Shown here piece after piece: positions 1 to 13,176 of a DNA stretch of 64,000 nt. The stretch is from Argentina anserina. Lineage: Eukaryota; Streptophyta; Magnoliopsida; Rosales; Rosaceae. Location of the stretch: assembly GCF_933775445.1 (NCBI RefSeq), contig NC_065874.1, positions 16,325,001 to 16,389,000 of the forward strand, given 5' to 3'. The notes beneath the pieces were generated by a model. That model was not told where the DNA came from. It saw only the letters and a program-made list of their open reading frames with translations, and ran no database searches. Positions within the stretch are counted from its first letter, which is position 1. Each line of letters starts with the position of its first letter. Both the position numbers and the translations under genes were made by a program.

Positions 1-1767
1 TGATACACGTAATTTCTTTGAATCTAATATATATGCTGTTTCAATTGCCGTTGTTCATGTCCTAGCCTCAAATTTAAATTTACGGATCCGTCTCTGTAAA
101 GTGAGTAGTCTCTGAAGACTGAATTTAGTTAAAATTTATTAAATTTAGAAATAATTTGGACTCAACTACAAATGAGATTTCTTTTTAAATGGGCTATCGG
201 CTGCCCTCACACTGTATCTATTAATTAAACCACAAAATATAAGGACATTGAGCCTAAACCCCATACGTTTAGAACATCCCGAAATAATATCAGACGTCAC
301 TACATAACCTTTACATTGTAACAAACACCTTTTAGCAAGGTGTGCACCATTAGCATAACCATTTGCCTTACAAATTTGGCAATATAACGGAAAGACAGTG
401 CTCATGAAGAGCCATAAACTCATTTCCTACTACGTTGCCACTAGACAATACTAGTGACACTAAGTTTCATCCTGTCACTAGGAGACTGACAATTTGACAA
501 AGCAATGAACTCACCGCCTCAATAAAACAAATATGACACACAGAATGCAACAACCAGAACATAGTCCACTTCTTCTTATTGAAAACACACAAAGACTGAA
601 AATAAAATTAAAAACTGAAAATAAAAGACCAGCCAAGGTCGGGTCCAATACTAGGGCCCAAACTCAGGCCCAATCTAAGGACGTGGGAGAGACCACCGCC
701 TGCCAATCCACCCACAATGGCACTCCGACCCGCCAGGTACACCAGACCTCCACCGGCCACGATGTACTGCCATGCACGTGCAAGAGACACCCACTGCGAC
801 CACACCATGCCCACACCATAACAAACCAGATCCAACCCCAGGTTGGATTCGATTTGGGTGTCACAACCATTACCCGCCTCCACAGCCAACCAGAAACCTC
901 CCATAACAGACCCAATCCAGTTGCCGAGCTGACTACCCTGACATGCTGACAGCACCACCACCACCCTAGACACCAACCCCAATCTCTCCCAATCCTCACT
1001 TCAACCTCTATCGAAGCAATCTCCCCAATCAAAACTTTTGATCAAGGAGCCCAGAGTCATCTCAGCCCCAAAGAGAGATGACAAGACCCGTCCGATGATG
1101 GGCTAACCACCGGACAGGGAGGGAAACCAAAATTCTCGCACTCAAAGCGCATGTAGGCGCGTACTAGGTTTTTCAGCCCCACTATTTTGACTTTTTTTTA
1201 TGTTGACACCAGTTTTTCCAAATGGGATTGTTAAATCTTTTTAGACAAAAGAGAGGTATGATGGGGACGAGAGTTCAATCTCATCCAAATTGATCATGAT
1301 GATCCTCATCGAGCTATAGAAGGCTTAAGTCCGTTTTATAGCTCCAGTCTCATTCTGACCTTGGTATTGAACCACATAAGGATTTTTTTCACAATGGATC
1401 ATTCTTTTTTCTTAGCGTGCAGTTTGTGGTTGATTCACGTAGTTTCCTGCTTCTACTAGGAAAATTTGTTCTTTTTTTTAATTGTGTTAGATATACACAG
1501 CTATATCATTCAGCTTTATATTAGAGTTAACTTTGGAAGTATCATTCAGGATCATGGATCTGGCAGCATAATTCTGCCATATATCCAATGGCTTGTAGAG
1601 CTGTATAATGAATAATTCTGAAAATTGAGCTAATTCGAGCATGCCAAATATCATAACAAATAGCAAATAAATTATAAAGTGAATCTGGATCATCAAATTG
1701 TTTAGTGGTGCATGTACGTTAGGGAGATGTAAGAGATCTCTTTTTCATATTCCTTCATAGGACCACA
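1..1767. other. Unassigned intergenic sequence
   Basis: No gene is recognised. The part from about 600 to 1,130 is GC-richer than its surroundings and is open in several frames on both strands, but none of the translations resembles a family I know. The remainder is AT-rich. It may be old transposon sequence; no termini or target duplications were found. Confidence 0.4.
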
Positions 1768-4686
1768 ATTTTTGTAATACCCGGGATTTCCAATCTCAGT
1801 TACCGACACAGTATGACTAATTAATCGACATTTTCTTTAAATGTTGAAACACGTAGTTTAATACATTAATATTAAATTACACATTCCCACCAGCGCGAAA
1901 TTATTTTCGGAATATTTTTCCGAAGATCCTTTTTTTTTTGTTACAAGTGAAGCCTAAAAGACCCAAACAACAAAGCCAAAGACTAATCTTTAGAACGCCT
2001 AATTCTCCTAGCTTTTGCAACAACATCAAGATCATCCAAAAAGGCATGAGTAGCATGTAGGGAGGCTCCTCAAAGCTGATCAACCAAGAGAATGAGTGAT
2101 GTTGCACTTGGCTAAAGTATCGGCAACGCTGGATTTTGTTTTTATAAATTCCTAAAGTTTCACTGTTTTGAAATAATTTTCTAAAAATAGATTTTTTGTT
2201 TTGGGTTTTGTTTTGGGCTTTCGACCCGAGCCCAATTCTTTTACTTAACTCGGCAACATTCTCTCTCAACACAGAGAACCTTTCTCTGTTCTCCCTCCTT
2301 CACCGAACACCACCGTCTCCCTTTACCTTCGCCTAGCGCCGCCGTCAAAGCGAGTTCAACACATGCAATTCCACCATCGTACTCCCCTCACCTTCCTCTC
2401 CATATTGATACTTATCGATCACCATTTCAGCCCCCTCTGCCAAATTCACAAATCTCGTCCGGAGGAGCTTCCATGAATTCCGGCGACTCTATGGCTCCGA
2501 CGAGGTGCTCAGCCATCAATTTGGTAAGGCTAGTCATTACTTGTCATACCCAACTCAATTTCACCTTTGATTTCGCCAATTTGAGTCTAATCGGAATCTT
2601 CCTCTTTATGTCCTTCGCCACCGTCGTCAACCGGCTCCTCGGCGACGTCGAGAGTTGCGGCAACCAATCTCTTCTTATACTGGTAACTTCCGCATTCCTT
2701 CCTCTTTTATTTTCCTTGATTCCTCTTTGAATTGTTGGAATCGAACCTTAATTCCTTGTCATCCGCTTCTGTTTCATGTGTTACAATGAAACTCTGACCT
2801 TGGCATCTCTTCTTTTCATTTCTCGTTGACAAGATGACCTTGGAAAAGGACTCGGAGCTTCTGGGTAGTAGCAGAGAGCTTTGATTACTTTAAGAGAAGT
2901 GGCAGCAGCTCGGGGCCGAAGATGGGAGGCGCTGCAACCATTGTTTTCGATTCCGAGATGTTGATGATATAGGAAAGCTTAATATCTTGCTGCATGTTGG
3001 TTTGTTGTTGATCGGAGACGATGTCTGTAATCGGAAATTGGCCGGAGTGATAAGGGTGACAAAAATTGGGATTTTTGATGTTTTACTTTCACTTTTTTAC
3101 TATTTACTAAATGAATTTAATAGTTGTACTTTTACTTAAGGTAACTTAATTAGTGGAAACCTAATTTTAACTAAATGGCGACGATCTAACGTAACGAGTC
3201 TTATGACTAATGTTAATTATGATCCTCATTCGGTTCGAGCACTCGTTTAACTTAGTATTGTGTGGGTAAAATAATTAGGTCGTCAAAACGATTCCAAGTT
3301 ATGATGCACGGACACGGACACGTAAGAGACACGGGTGTCCATATTACGCAATTAAAGCTGGACACGAGGGGAATTTTTGTCTGCAAACATAATTTAGACC
3401 TAAAGACTGATCCATCGATCCTTGCCTCGCTAGTCGCTACGCAGCCAAGTGAGCCAACGCAACTCCGACCTTGAACCCTCCGACCACTTCGTCCCCACCG
3501 CCATCGTCGCCAAGTCTCTTCCTTTTGTCGCCACCACTGCCAACGGCGATCTCTTCGGCAAGGTAAATCCAAGTTGCTACTCTCTCATCTTTCTTCTTCT
3601 TCATCTTATGTTGATTGAAGTAAGAAAGTAAAGATGTTTTTGATTTGTGATGAATTGAGTTGTGGGTATAATCGATTATGGATTTATGGTAAATGTATAC
3701 GAGATCTCTCCTGGCTTTCTCTTTCTCTCTGTTTTACATTCATATCATTCCTATACTAGCTATTTCAACGTCCCCTTGTTTGTTTATTGGTTCCTTGTTG
3801 ATCTGTTGTCTTTCTTTTTGTCATGCCTCTTTGATTTCTTGCATTTCCTTCCCCATTGCTTCAATTCATCGGAAACTTGGGTGCATGTATCACCATAAAC
3901 AGATTTTAATTCCAGTCAACTAGATTCTATAAAGCCTATCTTACTCTAGCTCAATTCTTTTCTTTGATTCCATTCCAATTGTTTATGTACATTCTGTTGA
4001 ATATAAACTTTAATCTTTTCTGATTCTAGATCAACCCTCATTTGTGTTTTTGATGGCATTCATCGTTTGATTCCTGAGGCCACTTCTAAATAGCCTCACT
4101 GGGTTATTTACTCAAGGAAAGCACCAATCAAGGTAATTTATAATCTCTCTTCCTATATGTTAATAGACTAATAGAGAGTGTTTAGAATCTTAACTATTTT
4201 GAACTTGGGAGTGTTTGGGAATAGAGGCTGATCACGATGATATTCTTGGATTTAGCTTTCCCTCAATCTCAAAGTCCCTAAGATATCTAAACATGTATGT
4301 GATGGCTTGATTCTTCAACTTACAGTACTGGTTGTCCTTTGCTTGAAACTATGTCAATAATTGGGTGAAAATTCAATTTGAAGATGTGAGTCTTGAATTT
4401 TTGAGATTTGGTTATACAACAACATATGCTAGCAGCATGATTTCGATTTTTTGTGGAGCACTAAGGAATTTAGAGTGCATGGTCTGAAGGCTTTGGTTGT
4501 AGATTCCATTGTATGAGAGTTTGGTCTTATATAACTTATACATTATAGGCACAAGATGCATGAATCCATAAATTTTGATTCATACTTTCATAGTTTGATT
4601 TATTTTTTGTGGAATCATATATTTAAATGTCATATGATGAGCAAAATGTTGCAAGTTTGCAAATTTGGCTTGCAATATTTATAAGA

Positions 4687-5175
4687 ATACAGCATATTTG
4701 ACTCAATTTTGTATAGATCACAGCAGATTGGACTCAGTTATGTTTCTTTTTGCAAATTTTGCATGTAATCTCTAAGTTCTGTGTAGATCACAGCAGATTG
4801 GACTAAGTTCTATTTTTTTTTTTTGCAGATTTTGCATGTAATCTCTAAGTTATGTGTAGATTACAGCAGATTGGACTAAGTTCTGTTTTTTTTTTTTTTT
4901 TACAAATTTTTCATGTAATCTCTACGTTCTATGTATATCACTGCAGATTGGACTTAGTTATGTTTCTTTTTGCAAATTTTGCATGTAATCTCTAACTTAT
5001 GTGTATATCACAGCAGATTGGACTGAAATCTATTTTTTGTTTTTGTTGCAAATTTTGCATGTAATCTCTATGTTATGTGTATATCATAGCAGATTTGACT
5101 CAATTATGTTTCTTTTTGCAAATTTTGCATGTAATCTCTAAGTTCTGTGTATATCATAACAGATTGACTGAGTTC
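4687..5175 (+). repeat. About 71-bp tandem minisatellite inside the hAT
   Basis: Roughly seven head-to-tail units contain the core CAGCAGATTGGACT followed by a T-rich run and TTTTGCATGTAATCTCT. Units are about 70-73 bp and differ mainly in the length of the poly-T tract. The array lies just upstream of the first recognisable transposase codons, probably in an intron or leader. Confidence 0.85.
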
Positions 5176-7334
5176 TGCAATATGTACTACAATGGCTTGT
5201 ATACTAGAGTTTGGACACATTTGTTAAGTGAAGGATGGGGAATTGTTGGGTGCCCTAAGGTTAATCCGGAAGCCAAATCTAAATTGGTCAAGTTGATGAG
5301 AGAATGCAAGGAGAGATTGACGAATGCAGCTCCTAAACAAGTTCATCTACCATCAACAAGGAATCAAGGGGGAGTGATACCACTAATAGCGTTGGGCTGA
5401 GCACTTATCATGCATATGCACATGAACTAACAACATGCGATACAGGAAAGAAGAGGAAAATAGTAGCTGGTTCTAGTTATATTGAGAAAGCCTTTCAAAA
5501 CTCGGCTAGGGAAGAATGTGATGCTGAGGTTGCAAGAATGTTCTACACCGGTGGTCTACCATTCAATTTGGCAAATCACCGGAACTCTTATATTCATACT
5601 TCTACTCTTTCGGGCTATGTTTCATCAAGTTACAATGTCATAAGGACCACACTTCTTACAAAAGAAAAGAAGAATATTGAGAAGCATTTGCAACCACTCA
5701 AACTTTCATGAAAGGATAAGGATGTGAGTATATCTGATGGTTGGTCCGATGCACAAAGAAAACCATTGATTAATATGATTGTTATTTTCTGAGAGTGGTC
5801 AGATAATGTTAAGAGCTGTAAATTGTGAGGGAGAATACAAGGCTCGGAATTAATTGCAAACTTGATTATTGGATCTATCAAGGAAGTTGGATATGAAAAT
5901 GTAGTCCAAGGGATTACCGACAATGTTCCCGTTTGTGCAAAAGCCAGTGCAACGATAGCAAGTAAGTATCCTACTATTTCTTGGACACCATGTGTAGTTC
6001 ACACATTAAATCTTGTTTGAAGAGTATTTGCAAACCGTCTAATTGCTTGAGAAATATAGATATGTATGACCCATATTCTCTTGGATACAATTTATTGTGG
6101 AGCATGTTATGTATATTAAGAACTTCATAATGAATCATGGAATGAGATTAGTTATGTTCAATGATCATTGCCCTTTGAAGTTGCTTTCAGTTTCTCCCAC
6201 AAGGTTTGCATTTACGATTATTATCTTTAAGAGGTTTAAGACAATCAAGAATGGTTTGCAACAAATGGTGATTAGTTCAAAGTGTGATGATTATAGCTTA
6301 GATGATCAACTGAAGGCGACTAGGGGTAAATGAGATATTATTGGATGATTTAATGTGGGATGATATTGACTACTTTCTTAGTTTTACCGAGCCTATCTAT
6401 GAGATAATTAGGAACGCGGATACCGACAAGCCTTGTCTTCATTTGATGTATGAATGGTGGGATAATATGATTGTTCAAGTGAAGAAAGTTATATATAGGA
6501 AAGAAAGAAAATAACTTGAAGAAAAATCTCTCTTTTGGAATATGGTTCATAAGGTGTTGATGACTCGTTGGACCAAGAGCAACACGCCTCCTCATTGTTT
6601 GGCTCATTCTTTGAATCCCAAGTGAGTGATATTTGTATCTATTTATTTATTTTAATTCGTCCACTTTATATTCTTGTTTAGTAATATTATAAAATATATT
6701 CCTATTTCTTTAATTAATTAGTAGAAGCTTATAGATATTTATATTTCAATGTTTTAGGTATTATAGTTCGGAATGGCTTAGTGAAGCTACTCATCGTGTT
6801 GCTCCTCACAAAGATTTGGGGATTACAAGAGAAAGAAAAACATGTCTCATGCGGTACTTTTCCGATGAAGATAAAGGAAGAAAGGTTAACATAGAATTTG
6901 CCAATTTTTCTATGTGTATACAAGAATTTGGAAGTTGAGATGCTATGAAGGATAGATACTTATTAGAGCCAATTACATGGTGGCCAATCCATGGAGCTTC
7001 TTCACCTATTCTTCAAGGTACAGTCTTTCAACTTCTAGGTCAACCTAGTTCTTCATCTTGTTGTGAAAGAAATTGGAGCACATATAATTTCATTCATTCT
7101 TTAAACAGGAACAAACTACTCCTACAAAGAGTGGAATATTTGGTATTTGTGCATACCACTCTTATGTGGGATGTAGGAGGTGATCAATTTGAATCCTTGG
7201 AAAACATTAATATTGGAAGACTTGAGATGGCTAACCTTACACATGATGAACCACAATTGGAGAGATACTTATTTGATGATGTTGATGATGTTATTGAAAT
7301 AGAGAATATTGTGGAGGATGACATTGGAGTTTGA
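5155..7334 (+). pseudogene. hAT transposase pseudogene
   Basis: Translated fragments follow the order of a plant hAT transposase. A BED-type zinc-finger remnant (…GLYTRVWTHLLSEGWGI) lies at about 5180-5260. A catalytic-region piece (ITDNVPVCAKASATIASKYP, followed by SWTPCVVHTLNLV) lies at about 5915-6020. A middle region spans about 6100-6620. A hAT C-terminal dimerisation domain (around SSCCERNWSTYNFIHSL) is encoded at 6945-7334. In-frame stops and frameshifts separate the pieces (for example near 5400, 5711 and 6020), so no full protein can be made. Related intact proteins are usually 650-750 aa with the same domain order. In the live element the protein would bind the terminal repeats and excise the transposon; here it is inactive. 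Confidence 0.85.
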
Positions 7335-8086
7335 ATGAAGTTATTAACTATTTGTATTTGAATTTCATTATGTATTTAGTTTAAAGTTTGAATCTTTGTC
7401 GGACTTGTATTTGTATTTGTATTTGATATTTGATATTTCATATGTGAGATGATCTTGTTTTAATTTAAGAAACTATGCTACTTTTTTTAAATTAGGTATA
7501 TTATTTTAAATATATATATATATATATATAATTAACATGTCCAAAACATGTCCGTGTCCAACAAAAATTTCATTTGGCGTGTCCACGTATCGAATTGTGT
7601 CAAATACGAACACTCGTGTTTGTATTAATGCTTCATAGATTCCAAGTAATTTTAATATCCTTAAACTATAGCTCGCTCGACTATTGAAGTTAGACCTTTT
7701 TTTGTTTTCCGAGACTATTAGTCAACGTGGTCAATTCATAGTCAACCCAAGAAAGACTTAGTCAACGGAATGTCAACCTTTGACTTTTATGGTCAAACTA
7801 GGAATAAAGAATCGAATCAACTTATGATGCTCGAATTTGGTATTAGCTCTTATGATAATTGGAATCCAAGTTGATGCTACGAGATCATACAAAGTTGGAG
7901 CAGGAGAAGCATTTCTTTGAAATTGGGCTAGCAGTGCGGATTCTGCTCTTCCTTTCAAGTAGGGTGAGCTAACCTCCTGTGTGTTAATTTTGTGCCTTTA
8001 AATTCATTATCGATGATATTATTGTTATTAATTGAGATACATTATTGCTTTTAGAATGTTAAAACTCGAGGATAGACGATATAGTA

Positions 8087-10365
8087 TGTCACGACCCCAA
8101 AATTTCAAGTATGAAACTCTAATTTCGAAGTCATGAAAAACTCTAAAACAATCTCAATAAATCGAAATCATTATAATGTCACAGTGAATCATTTCTGAGT
8201 TCAAAATACAACTCAAACAAACCGATTATTACAAACCAAATTTATAATTCGACATTATAACAAATGGAAATGTATAAATCCTCACAAAATCCTCACAAAA
8301 ATCCACACAAAATTCTCACCACAAGATAGGATAAAAACAACTTCGAGTCTTCAGAGTTGTCCTTCGATTTCCACTAATCGATACATGCGGAATTATCCCC
8401 TACACCATCGAATAGGTGCACCGGGATTGTAAACACAAACCCGGTAAGCTTTGTAGCTCGTATGAGTAAAAACTACAAATACAACTCGCATAAAAATATA
8501 TACGAAATCCACAAATCAACAATTATAAATGTACTCATGACTCATTAGACAGCCCATCTGATTGTCTAATAATTGTGAAAATATATATGCTCATGAGAAG
8601 TTAGGCAACCCCTCTATTTACCCAAATACATTTATAATACAGGTACTCATGAGCGCTGGTACACCTCTGTTACCCCTCATATAGTACACCGCCGACATTG
8701 GACAACCATCTGTTACCCAATATCAAAAATATATGGGTACTCATAAGCCGATAACCCATCAGTTACATCATATGCAGTACCCCGGCAAACAGACTAAAGC
8801 TCTAACTGTATCGTAACTTTCGCCCGGCCAAAGGCTAAGTTCCGACATGCCAAACACGACCGAAGACTGGTCCGAAGACATAAAACACGTCCGAAGACAA
8901 AACTCGTCCGAAGACATAAAACACGTCTGAAGAGATAACTCGTCCGAAGACATAAAACACGTCCGAAGACAAAACTCGTCCGAAGACATAAAACACGTCC
9001 GAAGACATAAAACACGTCCGAAGACATAAAACACGTCCGAAGACATAAAACACGTCCGAAGACATAAACTCGTCCGAAGACAATCACGTTTTAACAATAC
9101 TCAATGTTAAAACCACGTACAATAATCATCATGTCATATTGAACAAATCAAATCACATGCTCGATATATAAATCTCATTACCAAAATGAACATATTCACC
9201 ACGAAATCATGACAGTATATAGTATATCAAACTATATATATGTACTTATTTACCATTTATACAAATATATATTCCACTACGTATTACTATTCATGTATTT
9301 ACTATTCATGTATTACTGTACAAAGTACATACTGCTTACGTATTTCTGTACGTATGCATACTATTCAATCGTAAATACTATCTCAGTAAATAATAATTAC
9401 CAAATTACCCTTCTGAAATTACTTTTACATTTACTGAACGTAATTTACATTTACAGTACGTAAAATAAATTTACATTTACAGTACGTAAATCACTTTTTA
9501 CTTCCACCAAACGTAAAAATAAATTTTTACAAAATTACTGTTTGAATTCACTATTCACGCGCCGCCGCACGTGGGGTAACGCGCCACCTCCGGCGACCGC
9601 GCGTGGCGCTCACGTGTCACTCCTTGTGGCAGCGCGTGGGGCCCACGCGACGAGCCTAAGACCGGCGCGTAGCACGCCACCACCGCACCATTTCTCCTCC
9701 TCTCCTTCTCCTCTATCTTCCCACGGCCTCACGCCGCCCCTAACCTCCTCCACGCGCCGCTCTAGGCGGCCGTATCTCCTCCTTCTCCCCTCCTCCTAAT
9801 CTTCCCCCAAATTGATCCAAAATCATCACACAATCACACACAAACATCAATCACATCAATTCATACCTAGATTGCACGGTGGAGCCCTTGAATCGTCGTC
9901 GGAGGTGCTTGAGGTTCCGGCGATGCTTGAGGGAGGGAGGGAGAATCGGGGAGAGAACGAGAGAGAAGAGAGAGAAAGTGGGAAAGTGAGGCGGGGTGAA
10001 GGGTTTCCGAAAATGGAAACCCTAATCCCTCAATTTTTCCTTTTATACCCTTTTTCAAATTGGAAACTAACTTCCGTCGTTAATAACTTTCACGTCTGAT
10101 GTCCGATTCGAACGCGTAACGTGTCCACGAACTTGTATAGAAGAGCTCTACAACTTCCGTGAAGGAAGTGTTTACAAACGAGCAACGGAGCAAAAGTCGA
10201 TTCTCACCTCGCAGAAACGAAATTTTTTTCTAAATAAACATTCCGATAACGTTTCCGTTTTCGATTTCCGACGTCGTAAAGCGAAACAACACGTTTAAAA
10301 GTTTTACAAACTTATAAATTTAAAAATCAATCCAATAAATCGTTCCGCAAAATCGGGTTATTACA
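8087..10365 (-). mobile_element. Second solo LTR (2,279 bp)
   Basis: The ends are TGTCACGACCCC and GGGTTATTACA, flanked by the 5-bp duplication TAGTA (8082-8086 and 10366-10370). There is no coding capacity for gag or pol, so it is a solo LTR. A TATAAAA-like box read on the minus strand (near 10,035-10,045) and a TGTAATAACCCG start on that strand favour minus orientation, but this is inference. It interrupts the larger solo LTR at 1773-11330 and is therefore younger. It contains a 17-19-bp minisatellite and a GC-rich stretch at about 9,550-9,790. Confidence 0.83.
8860..9090 (+). repeat. 17-19-bp minisatellite within the solo LTR
   Basis: About a dozen head-to-tail units alternate between GAAGACATAAAACACGTCC (19 bp) and a shorter GAAGACAAAACTCGTCC (17 bp). 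There are no spacers between units. The period explains the repetitive open frames seen on the minus strand here; these are not genes. Confidence 0.9.
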
Positions 10366-11335
10366 TAGTACGTAAGTGAGTAGACTTGAGAGTGAATGGG
10401 GCCCAGTAGTTTGGTAACCTCTCGGTGTCGATAACCGTAAATCTCCAGAGGCTCAATACCCTATTTTATTATCTCTTACCCCTATTTACGACACTTTAGT
10501 TGCACGGGTAAGTTTGAGACTTGGATTCATCCTATACAATATCATTAAGGGCATTCTAGTGAAAATTGACACTCTCACGCCTTTATTGTTTCAATGAAGG
10601 TAGTTGGCTTCAACTTAAAAGGTAACTCGTTCGCCTCTTAGTCGTTAGAATCGGTCACCACTGGTTGAATATTTATATGATGGCCATGTATATGCATTGT
10701 TTGCATGTTTTCCCTTAAAGAATAGTTAACCCTTTCATAAAAGGTTTAAGACACATGCTCACCTCTAAATGATTTAAGTTTTCATAAAACTTAGCATACC
10801 TTACTTTCAAACAACATAGGTCATACGTGGGTTGACTCCTACTATGTGAGTGAGGACGAAACTCAGCCGTACTATAGTTTTCTGTGCAGGTTAGGAGACA
10901 ACAAAGGTTTAGGAAACGTGAAAAGTTTAGGAGTACACGTTTTCAATTACTTTGTCCTTAACTCAAATTATGTAATTATGATTCTTATTATCAAAGTTGT
11001 ATCCGAGATGTATAACTCTTATTTGTCACATTTTCTTTTTTTATGGGTTGTCATTGTTGTATTTGTTTTGGACCGGTGACTTGAATATCACCTTCTGTTG
11101 TTTCAAAAATATTGTAAAGCTCGCGTAATCATTTCAAGTGTAAATATTTGTTGTAACTATATTGTTCATTTTAAAGTTGAGCTTGTGAACTTAATTTTTC
11201 CTGTTGCAAAAAAAAATTATACATGTTTCCAAACTAACAAGTGTTTGAACGTATTTTGTTCGTTTGTTCGCTTGTTAATCCAAAATTTTAAACTCTAATA
11301 CTATCATTTTCCCACTTCCGGGATGTGACAATTTT

Positions 11336-12640
11336 TATTCTCTAAGTTTCCAAATCCAGGTACATCCCAGTGCTTCCAACATGTTAGTTGTTACAAGATC
11401 GTTAATTACAATTACTGAGAATTCAGACTTGTGGGACTGTTACATAATAATATGAACACCAAAAAATAAAAGTAAAAAAGGAAATAAAATGTCATCACAA
11501 GATCATTCAATGATGCAAGACTATGGAACAAAAAGTGAAACTCAATCTGTAACGCACAACATCGGATAAAAGATGGCTGGGTGTAGTGTTTAAGTCATTC
11601 TTAAAAATTAAGTGCATGCATTATAACGACAAGTCCACAATTGGGATCAGCCTCACAAAGCTTCGAGCTTATTGAGAATTCACTCTCACAGGCCTAGAAT
11701 AATGTGGGTGCTCCACTAATACAGAACAAATTGATTTGTCCAATCAAGAATACTAATGAATTTTCTACTTGCATGATTTACAACCCTCTTGCAGGCTTGC
11801 AGTGTGGGTTTTGCGTAAGAATATAAATTGATAGTGATACGCAGTCATGCATACAGAAAATTTAGAGTAATGGCCTTCAATTAGTTGAACAAATCTTTTG
11901 GGAGGTGACAGTGGAGCGGAGGGAGGTGAAAAGTCGGGACGTTGTCGTGTGAAAATAATCAATCAGGTTTAGATGTATGATTAGAAATACTCCTCTTTTT
12001 TAGGCTAGATACTAGAGAGCCATCACCAGACTTTGATTGCCGACTTGATTCATACACTTATTTTTTGTTGAATTGACTAATATCTAATCCAATTAAAAGT
12101 TCGCACGTATAAATGAATGTTGCATACATAGATGAATTTTTCGATGATCGATTTGCATAGATAAATGATTGTTATGCATGCACCGATGCACGTAAAGCAT
12201 TTGAGAAGAAATGGGAAAATGGGTAGTTGAGGTTAGATTCGGGATTACAACTGCTTCAGTTGAGCTGATTCATCATTTAGTGCAATTAGCATGTAAAAAT
12301 ATACATCAATCATTATCAGGAATTCAGGATGGATGATCGCTAAAGACCAATGTCTATCTGTTTGTTGTGGAAGCTTTGGCTAAACCTAATCGATATTCCT
12401 TTTTGAATATAGAAACATGTAGAGTGTAGTGCAAAAATCTTCGAAAATGACTTGCATATGAAGACGTCTAACAAGTCTAGCTCGATGTCGTGCAATTTCT
12501 TACCCAAATTTTAACACTGATGGTAATGGTCGTGACACCTCTTCAGTAATTGATTCTTAGGGCTCACTCCATGCCAAAAATATTGACCGGGCTTCCAATG
12601 ATGCAAAACAGGATCCAGATCCTCTCTTGACCAAGAAAAC
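11336..12640. other. Unassigned AT-rich intergenic sequence
   Basis: No gene, terminal repeat or target duplication is recognised. Short open frames have no family resemblance. Confidence 0.4.
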
Positions 12641-13176
12641 TGTAATTTCCCCTATTTATAATGTTATAATTAATTCATGAAAGAATATGATACTTGTTTT
12701 TGGACTTAACCTTAATTTGGCTACACACTTGTGACAATAAAAAGAATGAACAATAGATTTAGTAGATAAAAGAAGGGAATAAAAAAAAGTTAAAAGAGAA
12801 AGATAAGGGTTAAGTGATCTAGAGAAATTGGTGGAGAACCGACAAAAACTACCGAGAAAAAGGAGAAGATAAGATCAGAAAGAGAGGAAAAGAAAAGGGA
12901 GGCACGGTGGGGAACAGAAAGAAGAACGAGAAGGTTTTATGTCTCTCCTCTCTCGAGATCTTGCTCAAAAACTCAATTGGGGGGGAGCAAGAGAGTTTTG
13001 AGAAGAGGAGGAATGGGACCTCTAATTCTTTCGGACTCTCTAGCAAGCCCCAATGAATACTTTCTTACTCTCTTTCATGAAATAGATGATAGATAGCGTG
13101 AGGAAGTACCAGGACACCTTGATTCAGATTAATCCCTACTTAATCTGGGTCGGGTTGTCACAAATGGTATTAGAGC
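12641..13176 (+). mobile_element. LTR plus primer-binding site of a truncated retroelement
   Basis: The segment starts TGTAATTTCCCC (12641) and ends GGGTTGTCACA (13162). It is followed two bases later by TGGTATTAGAGC (13165-13176), which closely resembles the initiator-tRNA-Met primer-binding site TGGTATCAGAGC. This is a 5' LTR of about 522 bp with its PBS. No matching 3' LTR and no gag or pol were found downstream, so the element is truncated or non-autonomous. A GA-rich stretch occupies 12,770-13,010. Confidence 0.6.

Larger units (their letters stand above)
3299..7638 (+). mobile_element. hAT DNA transposon, decayed
   Basis: The 8-bp target duplication ATTCCAAG flanks the element exactly (3291-3298 and 7639-7646). 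The ends are inverted: TTATGATGCACGG on the left and, read on the opposite strand, CTATGAAGCATTAA on the right. Subterminal GGACACG motifs recur on both sides. An 8-bp TSD and short imperfect terminal inverted repeats are the hAT hallmark, and the element encloses a degraded hAT transposase (about 5155-7334). It sits inside the large solo LTR and so is younger than it. The first 1.4 kb holds a short GC-rich coding-like stretch (about 3449-3561) ending near a GT donor; it could be a first transposase exon, but this is unproven. Confidence 0.88.
1773..11330 (+). mobile_element. Large solo LTR, interrupted by two later insertions
   Basis: The left end begins TGTAATACCCGGG and the right end finishes CGGGATGTGACA, obeying the TG...CA rule. 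The 5-bp direct repeat ATTTT lies immediately outside both ends (1768-1772 and 11331-11335), which is a target-site duplication. Removing the hAT at 3299-7638 and the solo LTR at 8087-10365, each with one target duplication, leaves about 2.9 kb without pol coding. This is the signature of a solo LTR formed by recombination between two LTRs. The size and terminal sequence suggest a Ty3/gypsy family such as Tekay/Del, but that clade call and the plus orientation are inference. Confidence 0.8.

Noticed and set aside
533..1032. Overlapping GC-rich open frames on both strands
   Set aside because: No recognisable domain, and mutually antisense frames of similar length argue for composition rather than coding.
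3449..3631. Short plus-strand frame near the hAT left end
   Set aside because: Could be a first transposase exon, but it is too short and lacks homology; not called as a gene.
8768..9097. CRISPR-like regular repeats and Cys/Phe/Arg-rich frames
   Set aside because: Repeats are directly adjacent with no spacers, in a plant LTR; a minisatellite.
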